Shown here piece after piece: positions 16,020 through 22,962 of a DNA stretch of 22,962 bases; the stretch's first letter is position 1, and each line of letters opens with the position of its first letter. The stretch is from JAJTFW01 sp031421935 (GTDB lineage: Bacteria; Bacteroidota; Bacteroidia; AKYH767-A; OLB10), in NCBI GenBank assembly GCA_031421935.1, contig JANOPQ010000097.1, positions 1 to 22,962 of the forward strand. Direction: 5' to 3'. The notes beneath the pieces are model-generated. The model did not search any database, was not told the origin of the DNA, and saw nothing but the letters and a program-made list of their open reading frames with translations. The position numbers and the translations under genes are program-made.

Positions 16020-16436
16020 ATGCAAAAAGATTCCATCTTACTACTTGTAGACGACAGACCCGAAAACCTGCTTGCTCTAGAAAGTATACTCAATGAAGAC
16101 CACCGCAAATTTTTAACTGCAACAAGCGGAAGCGAAGCCTTAATCATGACAGATATTGAAAGTATTGATTTAATTTTATTGGACTTCCACTTAGGAGAAA
16201 TGAACGGTATTGATGTAGCACGGGAATTGAGAAAGCGACCAGCCACCGCCCATATTCCCATCATTCTAGTAACAGCTATCTCTAAGCGTGAAACATTATC
16301 ATTAGAAGAATTTGAAGCTGGAACCATTGATATTTTACATAAACCTCTTGATTTTGCCGAAACAAGAGCTAAAGTAAGCCTATATGAAGAGATGTCATTA
16401 TTGAGAAAGCAATGCTTAAACAAGAATAATCAATAG
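16020..16436 (+). CDS. Single-domain response regulator (CheY-like)
   Basis: 138 residues, all one receiver domain. Counting from ATG 16020: acidic pair DD at 11-12, phosphorylated Asp55 in LILLDFHLGEMNG, Thr85 in ILVTAI, and Lys108 in HKPLD. There is no output domain, so it acts by protein contact or as an intermediate in a phosphorelay. An earlier in-frame ATG at 15960 would add 20 residues that do not belong to the fold; I prefer 16020, but the longer start is not excluded. It follows the hybrid kinase by 105 bp (45 bp from the earlier start) and is the last gene before a strong terminator, so it is the likely partner of that kinase. No HPt protein appears in the window. Confidence 0.86.
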   Translation: MQKDSILLLVDDRPENLLALESILNEDHRKFLTATSGSEALIMTDIESIDLILLDFHLGEMNGIDVARELRKRPATAHIPIILVTAISKRETLSLEEFEAGTIDILHKPLDFAETRAKVSLYEEMSLLRKQCLNKNNQ

Positions 16437-16454
16437 TTTAAACCCATCAATATT

Positions 16455-16487
16455 AAAATCCTGTCATTGTAAATGACAGGATTTTTT
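16455..16487 (+). terminator. Terminator closing the receptor-kinase cluster
   Basis: A perfect 14-bp stem, AAAATCCTGTCATT (16455-16468) with AATGACAGGATTTT (16472-16485), and a 3-base loop, running into T residues to 16487. It starts 19 bp past the response regulator stop codon. The A run on the left could also let it work from the other strand. Confidence 0.92.
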
Positions 16488-16490
16488 GTT

Positions 16491-16556
16491 TTATACCGAC
16501 ACTACAAATTAAGATTATTCCAACGTTCAAACGTAAGTCTATGTATGTCGGTATAA
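16491..16556. repeat. 66-bp element bounded by 11-bp perfect inverted repeats
   Basis: TTATACCGACA at 16491-16501 is the exact reverse complement of TGTCGGTATAA at 16546-16556, with 44 bp between. The centre holds a second small dyad, ACGTT-CA-AACGT. It lies just after the cluster terminator and ends 19 bp before the next promoter's -33 element. It could be a folded RNA or DNA element, a paired operator, or a small non-autonomous repeat; one copy in this window cannot decide. Confidence 0.75.
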
Positions 16557-16574
16557 TACAATTTGGCTATTGAA

Positions 16575-16606
16575 CTTGAATACTATTGCAAATGGTATTA
16601 TCTTTA
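16575..16606 (+). promoter_or_regulatory. Bacteroidota-type promoter for the secreted deiminase
   Basis: CTTG at 16575-16578, a 20-bp spacer, then TATCTTTA at 16599-16606, one mismatch from TAnnTTTG. The start of transcription would be near 16613, just before the ATG at 16625, and this excludes the earlier in-frame ATG at 16586. Confidence 0.5.
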
Positions 16607-16624
16607 GCTGATCAAACTCAACTT

Positions 16625-18385
16625 ATGAAGAACGCTAAACTCCTCGCATTTTTATTTTTATTTCTATTTATTTCAATTCAAGCTTCAGCGCAAGAAGGGC
16701 ATCGAATGTCAACATTCGAGAAAACACTAATTCCTTCCTATATGAGCAGTCGAGGAATCACTCCAACCACTGCAGCGGTAACTCCTCCTACAAGTCCAGT
16801 GCGAACAATTGCTGAATGGGAAGAGCTTCAAGCTTTGGTTGTGGGATGGAAATCATATCCCACAATACTTCGACAAATTGTAGGTGCAGCTAAACAAGAA
16901 ACGAGAGTTATTGTAGTGTATTCAACTCCGGATAATCCAACTAGTTTAACAAGTTATTTAGCAGCGGGAGGAGTAGATACGGTGAATGTAACCTTCCTTG
17001 CAGCACCAGTAAATTCTGTTTGGTCGCGCGACTATGGTCCTTGGAGTGCTTATACGAATGATGTAGATTCATTAATTACTATTGATTGGATTTACAATCG
17101 ACCACGTCCAAGTGACGATGCAGTTCCTGTTGCCGTTTCCAATTATTTAGGTACTCCACTCTATCAAACAACGACTGCTCCATGGAATTTAGTTCATACA
17201 GGCGGGAATTTTATGACCGATGGATTTGGAACTGGTTTTTCTTCGGCATTGGTTCTGGATGAAAATTCAGCGGCAGGCGGATTTGGAATTAATCACACAC
17301 CTGCAGAAGTTGATTCTATCATGTATCATTTTATGGGCATTAACCGATACATTATCATGAACACACTTCCTTTTGATCAAATTCATCACATCGATATGCA
17401 TATGAAATTGCTCGACGAACAAACATTGTTAGTAGGTCAATATCCAACAGGTATTGCAGATGGGCCGCAGATTGAAGCGAACTTGCAGTTTGTTCTTGCT
17501 AATTATAATTCGATTTATGGAACACCATTTAAAGTGGTGCGTGTGTTGATGCCCGATGACAATAGTTTATATCCTCATAACGGAGGAGATTATTTTACAT
17601 ACACGAATAGTTCATTCATTAATAAAACAGTTATTTTACCTGTTTACGGAATCTCTGAAGATTCCACCGCCATTCGTATTTACAGAGAGAGTTTACCAGG
17701 ATACAATGTTGTTCCCATCAATTGTTCTTCCATGATTGGTGCTTTAGGTGCATTGCATTGCATCACCAAAGAAATAGGAACTAGCGATCCATTGCTCATC
17801 AGTCATCAATCGTTAGAAAATACAACGGATACCCTGAATAGTTATAATGTGACTGCGCGCATTCAACATCGCAGTGGAATAAGCAATGCTACACTATACT
17901 GGAGAACTGATACATTGATGGGATGGAATAGCAGTATGATGTTAACTACTGGCATTGGAAATAATTGGACAGGATTCATTCCTGCCCAATTAGTAGGAAC
18001 CACTGTTTATTATTACATCGCGGCTTATTCAGTAAGTGGGAAATCGCAAGTGCGCCCTATGCCTGCTCCTGCAGGATATTGGAAATTTGAAGTGACAGGA
18101 ACAACAGGATTTGCAGAAACATTCTCCAATGAAATCCAATCAGTATTCCCTAATCCATGTAATGCTATTACTTGTATTCCGGTGCAAATAGAACAAAGCG
18201 GATTCATTCAAATTCGATTATTGGATGCAAGTGGAAGAATGATTCAAACCATCTTTCAAGGAAACAAGAATGCAGGTGAAAACAAATTCTTCTTTGATGC
18301 AAAGAGTTTAGATGAAGGAATGTATTTCATTGAAATGAAAACATCGCAAGGTGTATCTACTGCGAAAGTAGCGGTTCGACGTTAA
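16625..18385 (+). CDS. Secreted agmatine/peptidylarginine deiminase-like enzyme, T9SS tail
   Basis: 586 residues from ATG 16625, which opens a clean signal peptide (KNAKLLAFLFLFLFISIQASAQ). Residues ~60-390 carry the guanidino-modifying fold of the PAD_porph family: EWEELQALVVGW, VWSRDYGPW with catalytic Asp136, HTGGNFMTDG, HHIDMH with His255 and Asp257, YTNSSFIN, and nucleophile Cys379 in LHCIT. Members hydrolyse agmatine or protein arginine to release ammonia. A beta-sandwich domain (~405-490) follows, then a T9SS type A sorting tail (~506-586: VFPNP, LLDASGRMI, LDEGMYFIEM, ending VAVRR). The architecture (signal, deiminase, Ig-like, T9SS tail) resembles the secreted peptidylarginine deiminase of Porphyromonas gingivalis, so an extracellular or cell-surface role is likely. 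Whether it acts on free agmatine or on proteins is not settled. It is a single gene with its own promoter, convergent with the next gene; no clear terminator is seen at 18386-18439. Confidence 0.86.
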   Translation: MKNAKLLAFLFLFLFISIQASAQEGHRMSTFEKTLIPSYMSSRGITPTTAAVTPPTSPVRTIAEWEELQALVVGWKSYPTILRQIVGAAKQETRVIVVYSTPDNPTSLTSYLAAGGVDTVNVTFLAAPVNSVWSRDYGPWSAYTNDVDSLITIDWIYNRPRPSDDAVPVAVSNYLGTPLYQTTTAPWNLVHTGGNFMTDGFGTGFSSALVLDENSAAGGFGINHTPAEVDSIMYHFMGINRYIIMNTLPFDQIHHIDMHMKLLDEQTLLVGQYPTGIADGPQIEANLQFVLANYNSIYGTPFKVVRVLMPDDNSLYPHNGGDYFTYTNSSFINKTVILPVYGISEDSTAIRIYRESLPGYNVVPINCSSMIGALGALHCITKEIGTSDPLLISHQSLENTTDTLNSYNVTARIQHRSGISNATLYWRTDTLMGWNSSMMLTTGIGNNWTGFIPAQLVGTTVYYYIAAYSVSGKSQVRPMPAPAGYWKFEVTGTTGFAETFSNEIQSVFPNPCNAITCIPVQIEQSGFIQIRLLDASGRMIQTIFQGNKNAGENKFFFDAKSLDEGMYFIEMKTSQGVSTAKVAVRR

Positions 18386-18439
18386 TCCAACATACTTCTT
18401 ACTGTTAAATCAAAATCACGAATTGTTTTACGAGCTCTT

Positions 18440-21400
18440 TTAAAATTTGACAATCTTTTTTGTTACTGATTTATCCTCTACAGAAATCTGTAAGAAGTAA
18501 ATACCAGGAGCTGCATCTATCAATTGAATTTGACTTGAGTTTGAAGCAGATTCTATATTTACACTTCTACCTTGTAAATCAAAACAAGTGATTTGCAATG
18601 CTTTTTCTTCATCAACACCAGCCCATTCAATATTGAAGATGTTTGAAGATGGATTAGGATAAACCATAATATTCTCGAGCAAGTTTTCACTCGTCAATTC
18701 ATAACCATTTCGGCAAGGAACTTGAATGCTTATAGAAGTAGACTCCTTCAAACAACCATATTTATTGTACAATCCCAACTTATAATTCCCTTGTAATTTA
18801 GCAGCGTACGTTGATTGAATTGCGTTCGCGATCACACTTCCATTTCGTTTCCAATAATAGGTATAGTCAACATTTATTGGAGCTTGCAACACCACACTAT
18901 CACCACTACAAAATGTGGTAGGCCCCAAAGGTGTAATGGTGGCTGCCGATTTTGCTTTCACTGCCAAACTTATGGGTGTGGACAAAGTGCTACCACATCC
19001 GCTTGTCACTGCAACAGTGTATGAACCACTTGCGGTTGCTTTATACATTGAATCCGTAGCTCCCGAAATATTTAAATTGTTTTTCTTCCATTGCCAAGTC
19101 GTACTTGTTGCAGAAGGAGATTTTAACGTTAAAGTATCACCTGAACAAATAATTGGATACCTACTCGCAATCACGGATGAAGAGGGTCCAGCTAAACTAG
19201 TGGTCACAACAGGAGCACTTACCGTATTGCAACCATTGGCTGTAATAGAAATCGTATACGTTCCTGCAGTAGTTACTGATAATACAGACTGTGTTGCATT
19301 AATAACAGCAGCTCCATTTCGGTACCATTGATACGTAGCATTCGCAACTGTATTTGAAGTGAGCGTTAAGGCTGAAGGTGTACAAATAACAGTAGAAAGA
19401 GGTGGCGTAATAACAGCAGCCGGACTTGACATCAAGCTTAAACTAACCGTATTCGTTGTTATCGTACTGCATGCATTTGTAATTTCACATTTGTAATTTC
19501 CAGCTAACGTTGCTGCATAAGAAAAATTCGTTGCCCCAACAATGTCGACATTATTTCTTTTCCATTGATACGTATAATTTGAACCTTGTGCAGGCGAACA
19601 TGCCACCTCAGTGGATGTACCTGAACAAATTGTCACACTCTGGATAGTAGCCACTCCAACTGGAGCACCCGCATTAACATGAATGGGTGGAGACATTTTG
19701 GTTCCACAGGCCGGATTATTTACCAAACATTTATAACTACCAGAAATCGTTGCACTATACGTTGATGCAGAACCCGAACTTAGTAAAACATTATCGCGGT
19801 ACCACGTATACGTTATACCTGCACCGGTAGGTTGAGCGTTTATTTGAACGGCACCTCCACAATTTGTATTACCTAAAGGCGCAGTAAGCGTTGGACTTGT
19901 CGTATTCAACGTAACATTCACCGGAGCAGTTAAATTGGTAGAACTAAAACAAAAAACATCAGTATAGCTTAACCAATATGCTCCACTTTGTGCTGCTATA
20001 TAAGAGGAATTCGTTGCCAATGGAATGGCTACTCCATTAAAATACCAAACATAAGGACTAAACGATCCTGAGGGTGCATACAAAGTAACAGTTGAACCTA
20101 CACCGCAACCATTGATGGGTGAAAAATATTCGATGGCGCTACCCGAATAAACATTAGGTGGTGATGTGCTCACTTGATAGGTGGAAGAAGATGTAGTACC
20201 ACATGCATTAACAGCGGTAACCACATAACCCCCGGGTGGATAGGGAGCATTTAAAATATTAGATGAACCTGATTGGATGGCCGAATTGAATACGTTCCAA
20301 CTAAAGGTGGCCCCTGCAATAGGTTGAACACTCAGTGAACCTGCGGGTGGATAACAATTATTGGATCCTCCAGCAAAACAATCAAAAGTGCTACACGAAA
20401 TAATTGGAGTGGCAATATGATTCACATTTACAATTTTTGTTGCAGAAGTAACACTCGCACAAGAGTTGTTAAGATTCACAAAATAACTTCCACTAACGGT
20501 AGGCGAATACGAATTCGTGGTTGCACCTGGAATGGCAACTCCATCTTTCATCCATTGATAGTTTGGATAACCTGTATTGGCAGTTAGTGTCAACGTTTCA
20601 CCTGCCGCGGCACAAAACGTTAGCGGACCAGAAGCTGAAACATTTCCCACAGGTATAGGAGTCACTGTAACATTTACCATTGTAGTGGTTCTCATCCCCA
20701 AGCTATTCCATAATGTACAATAATAATTTCCCGATGTGGTAACTACAATTGAATTTGAATTCTTATTTAGGTAGGCAAGATTACCTGACAATGTTCGCCC
20801 CCAACTATAACGTGTATACCCTGCAGGAACCGTTAACGTAACACTCCCTCCTTCACAAAATGCTGTTGGGCCCGATGGTGTAATTGTTGGTGCAGATGTG
20901 GTATAGGCGATACCGTTAGTATCAATTCTAGATAAATATACATCCGAATTATATTCTCTTAAATAACTACTTCCCGTAATTAATAATTTATTTCCATTGA
21001 TCGCAGTAATTCGACCGGGTAATGCAAAATTTGCATAGGCATTTCCTCCTGCATATTGAAAAATCTTATAAAGTGTTTCCGTACCTGCCGCATCATACTT
21101 CTTTAATACAATTGGGCAACCAAAGTTGCAAGAATTAATCAACAAAAAATAGCTACCGTTGGCACCTGGTGCTACATCTGCACCTCCATCTGATAAGAGA
21201 GTAGTCCACTTAGAGTAAATAGTATTACCAGCGAGGTCTAATCTTAGATGAAATGTACTTGAATAATTTCCAATTCCATCCCAACCTACTCCAATAATCA
21301 ATAACTTTTGATCGCTTAATTCAACAACACCTTTAGCTGATGGAACTGTTGAAGCGCCACCGTTTAAATAGTAATTATATTTTCGTGTCCAGAGGGTATC

Positions 21401-22069
21401 TCCCGAAAGATTTACTTTCGCCGCAAAAACATTGAAGTTCGTAAAGCTACTTGTTCTACCCGCAATCACAATATTATTATCGCTAGTGAGTGTTAATGAA
21501 TTTGCTTCTTCATCAGCGGCAAATCCTATTGTTTTATTTTGAATAATAGTTCCATCTGCATCTGTTTTTAAAAACCACATATCCTTAGCTCCAGCCCCTG
21601 CACTTGCTGTATTTCCTACCATATAAAATTTTCCTGCTTTATTGGTGATGTCTTTAAATTCATCAAAACCAATCCCACCAAAATTCTTCGACCATATAAA
21701 ATTTCCATTCGATCCCAACTTTACTAAAAATGCATCTCTATTCGTTCCAAGAGTAGTATAGCCTGCACTATAAATTTCATCGTTCGAATCAATGGTTACT
21801 GCATTACCACCATCTTCACCTATTCCTCCAAAATATTTTATCCAAAGCAATGTTCCTGACTTGCTCGTTTTCATTACCATCATATCGTTACCACCAGCGC
21901 CATAGGAATTGGACAACCCTACAGTAATGATGGATCCATCCGATAATTCGGCAACATCATTTCCCGCATCAGAACCAGGGAAATCATAACTATTTTCAAA
22001 TTTTTGCGCCGATAAATGAAGAGGCAAGAAGATGATAAGGCAGGCTAGAAGCGAATAAAAATTTCTCAT
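18440..22069 (-). CDS. Large secreted propeller/Ig-repeat protein, T9SS type A tail
   Basis: 1209 residues from ATG 22069, which gives signal peptide MRNFYSLLACLIIFLPLHLSAQ. The longer TTG start at 22102 lies inside the -7 promoter box and is rejected. Residues ~22-390 hold propeller-like repeats of about 50 residues (FGGIGEDGGNAVTIDSNDEI, FGGIGFDEFKDIT, TLWTRKY), close to the SBBP-type pattern. Residues ~395-1115 contain about nine Ig-like modules, many with FCxGxSVTL or ICSGxTxxL, then YxWxxNG or YQWKRNN, and SGSYxV. Two modules near the middle are Cys-rich and irregular. The last 74 residues are a T9SS type A sorting domain (VYPNPSSNIF, FDLQGRSV, PGIYFLQI, ending KKIVKF). It is exported and probably surface-attached; the binding target is unknown. 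Adhesion or capture is an inference from the domain type. Confidence 0.87.
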   Translation of the reverse strand: MRNFYSLLACLIIFLPLHLSAQKFENSYDFPGSDAGNDVAELSDGSIITVGLSNSYGAGGNDMMVMKTSKSGTLLWIKYFGGIGEDGGNAVTIDSNDEIYSAGYTTLGTNRDAFLVKLGSNGNFIWSKNFGGIGFDEFKDITNKAGKFYMVGNTASAGAGAKDMWFLKTDADGTIIQNKTIGFAADEEANSLTLTSDNNIVIAGRTSSFTNFNVFAAKVNLSGDTLWTRKYNYYLNGGASTVPSAKGVVELSDQKLLIIGVGWDGIGNYSSTFHLRLDLAGNTIYSKWTTLLSDGGADVAPGANGSYFLLINSCNFGCPIVLKKYDAAGTETLYKIFQYAGGNAYANFALPGRITAINGNKLLITGSSYLREYNSDVYLSRIDTNGIAYTTSAPTITPSGPTAFCEGGSVTLTVPAGYTRYSWGRTLSGNLAYLNKNSNSIVVTTSGNYYCTLWNSLGMRTTTMVNVTVTPIPVGNVSASGPLTFCAAAGETLTLTANTGYPNYQWMKDGVAIPGATTNSYSPTVSGSYFVNLNNSCASVTSATKIVNVNHIATPIISCSTFDCFAGGSNNCYPPAGSLSVQPIAGATFSWNVFNSAIQSGSSNILNAPYPPGGYVVTAVNACGTTSSSTYQVSTSPPNVYSGSAIEYFSPINGCGVGSTVTLYAPSGSFSPYVWYFNGVAIPLATNSSYIAAQSGAYWLSYTDVFCFSSTNLTAPVNVTLNTTSPTLTAPLGNTNCGGAVQINAQPTGAGITYTWYRDNVLLSSGSASTYSATISGSYKCLVNNPACGTKMSPPIHVNAGAPVGVATIQSVTICSGTSTEVACSPAQGSNYTYQWKRNNVDIVGATNFSYAATLAGNYKCEITNACSTITTNTVSLSLMSSPAAVITPPLSTVICTPSALTLTSNTVANATYQWYRNGAAVINATQSVLSVTTAGTYTISITANGCNTVSAPVVTTSLAGPSSSVIASRYPIICSGDTLTLKSPSATSTTWQWKKNNLNISGATDSMYKATASGSYTVAVTSGCGSTLSTPISLAVKAKSAATITPLGPTTFCSGDSVVLQAPINVDYTYYWKRNGSVIANAIQSTYAAKLQGNYKLGLYNKYGCLKESTSISIQVPCRNGYELTSENLLENIMVYPNPSSNIFNIEWAGVDEEKALQITCFDLQGRSVNIESASNSSQIQLIDAAPGIYFLQISVEDKSVTKKIVKF

Positions 22070-22099
22070 GAGTGGATAAAGGTTGATGGGTTGGTTGAT

Positions 22100-22131
22100 C
22101 AAATGTAGGTGTCTGACTCTATTCTTGCAAC
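22100..22131 (-). promoter_or_regulatory. Bacteroidota-type promoter for the propeller/Ig protein
   Basis: On the minus strand: GTTG (22131-22128), a 20-bp spacer, then TACATTTG (22107-22100), a perfect match to TAnnTTTG. The mRNA would begin near 22093, about 24 bases before the ATG at 22069. Confidence 0.7.
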
Positions 22132-22232
22132 GTAAATCCTTGAAATTCCATTAAAAAACCTTAAAGAAGGGCAAGTATCTATTAAACAGAGGCGAAGGAT
22201 TAACATAATCCAAAAAATACCTTATAAACATC

Positions 22233-22264
22233 TTTCATGGTAACTGTTAATTTCTTTACCTTTG
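22233..22264 (+). promoter_or_regulatory. Bacteroidota-type promoter for DUF177-rpmF
   Basis: TACCTTTG at 22257-22264 matches the -7 consensus exactly. TTTC at 22233-22236 is a weak -33 element at a 20-bp spacing. Transcription would begin near 22271, so the longer in-frame ATG at 22237 cannot be the start and the ATG at 22309 is used. Confidence 0.7.
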
Positions 22265-22308
22265 CAGCCCTTACATTTAATCGTAAAGGAATATTAAAAC
22301 GTTCTGAA

Positions 22309-22851
22309 ATGACTGATTCTGTATACATTATCCGGTTTAATCATCTGGCTGAAGGAATACACGAGTATGATTTTAGCATTGATGATTCATTCTTCTCTCA
22401 TCGTGAAGAATCAATTATCACAAAGGCTAAAGTGGAAGTAAAGGCACTTCTTCGTAAAGATTCAGGCGGCATGCATCTGAATTTGAGCATGATAGGTGAT
22501 GTGGCGGTAGATTGTGTGAGATGTCTAGAAGGCTTTCGAATGCCCATCGACATTGAAAAATCATTACTGGTGAAGATGGTTGATGAGGTAAATGAGGAGT
22601 ATGATGATGAAGATGAAATCTACATCACTAAAAAAGCGATAGAAATTGACCTTGCCCATTGCTTATACGATTTCCTCACGCTAGAAATTCCCTATTGCCC
22701 GGTTCATCCTGAAGATGAAAACGGCGTTGAAACTTGTAACCCTGAGGTCTTAAAATACATCAAGAAGCAAGAGACAAAAATGGAGGAAAAGGATGATGAA
22801 AACACAGGTGATGCTCGATGGTCGGAGCTAAAGAAGATCAAATTAAACTGA
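22309..22851 (+). CDS. DUF177 (YceD-like) protein
   Basis: 180 residues from ATG 22309. The family signature is present: CVRCLEGF (Cys69, Cys72), a second Cys pair (130 and 143) in IPYCPVHPEDENGVETC, the acidic stretch DEVNEEYDDEDE (92-103), and the C-terminal DARWSELKKI (168-177). DUF177 proteins are encoded just ahead of rpmF in many bacteria and the Escherichia coli member YceD has been linked to 23S rRNA accumulation. The same order holds here, with rpmF starting 29 bp downstream. The four Cys could bind a metal; this is an inference. The protein is cytoplasmic and acidic. Confidence 0.87.
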   Translation: MTDSVYIIRFNHLAEGIHEYDFSIDDSFFSHREESIITKAKVEVKALLRKDSGGMHLNLSMIGDVAVDCVRCLEGFRMPIDIEKSLLVKMVDEVNEEYDDEDEIYITKKAIEIDLAHCLYDFLTLEIPYCPVHPEDENGVETCNPEVLKYIKKQETKMEEKDDENTGDARWSELKKIKLN

Positions 22852-22880
22852 TTATTAACTAATTACAAATACAATAAATT

Positions 22881-22962
22881 ATGCCAAATCCTAAAGCCAA
22901 ACACTCGAAATCGAGAAGGGACAAGCGCCGTACACATTACAAAGCAGTTGCTCCAACATTAG
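22881..22962 (+). CDS. rpmF: 50S ribosomal protein L32, 3' end cut by window
   Basis: The first 27 codons are present and in frame to the edge. The translation begins MPNPKAKHSKSRRDKRRTHYKA, the basic N-terminus of bacterial L32, with the SKSRRDKRR core intact. L32 is a small structural protein of the large ribosomal subunit. It is 29 bp after the DUF177 gene and probably shares its promoter. Confidence 0.95.
   Translation, partial: MPNPKAKHSKSRRDKRRTHYKAVAPTL

Noticed and set aside
15986..16423. 145-residue minus-strand ORF
   Set aside because: Fully antisense to the response regulator, whose receiver motifs are intact; composition is not protein-like.
18386..18439. Bidirectional terminator between the convergent deiminase and propeller/Ig genes
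   Set aside because: No stem with more than a few paired bases was found.
18915..19331. 138-residue plus-strand ORF
   Set aside because: Shadow of the Ig-like repeats on the minus strand; no motif or promoter of its own.

Overview
The window is AT-rich DNA from a member of the Bacteroidota. Four things point there: two type IX secretion (T9SS) type A sorting tails and one type B (gliding-motility-type, CHU_C) tail; promoters that fit the Bacteroidota -33 TTTG / -7 TAnnTTTG pattern; weak or absent Shine-Dalgarno sites; and a yceD-like (DUF177) gene ahead of rpmF. I cannot name a genus. It looks like a free-living, surface-active bacterium, not a classic gut polysaccharide-utilisation specialist (no SusC/SusD pair).

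Layout. (1) 1-2245, minus: the first ~740 residues of a large secreted protein, running off the left edge. Its 5' region holds an 11-bp G/C homopolymer, a 6-bp tandem repeat and three 22-bp repeats. (2) 2647-3885, minus: an FAD-dependent oxidoreductase of the geranylgeranyl reductase family. (3) 4049-9520, plus: a 1823-residue Ig/PKD-repeat surface protein with a type B T9SS tail, then a strong terminator. (4) 9621-16436, plus: a compact cluster of four genes (TonB-dependent receptor, YfiR/DUF4154 periplasmic protein, 1243-residue hybrid histidine kinase, single-domain response regulator), closed by a perfect 14-bp terminator hairpin. (5) 16625-18385, plus: a secreted agmatine deiminase / peptidylarginine deiminase-like enzyme with a T9SS tail. 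(6) 18440-22069, minus: a 1209-residue secreted protein (propeller-like N-terminus, nine Ig-like repeats, T9SS tail). (7) 22309-22962, plus: a DUF177 (YceD-like) protein followed by the start of rpmF (ribosomal protein L32).

How the genes work together. Most of the window codes for cell-surface or secreted proteins. The cluster at 9621-16436 is the best candidate for an under-described system: an outer-membrane receptor, a small periplasmic protein and an inner-membrane kinase with a periplasmic sensor are packed with gaps of 3 to 6 bp, which suggests signalling across the envelope. In Pseudomonas YfiR restrains a diguanylate cyclase; here the inner-membrane partner would be a histidine kinase. 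The second point of interest is the homopolymer before the first gene, where losing one base would join an upstream ORF in frame to the secreted protein, as in a phase-variation switch.

Start codons were moved from the longest possible ORF to internal ATGs where a signal peptide or a promoter motif decided it. I saw no tRNA, rRNA, CRISPR array, transposase or integrase.
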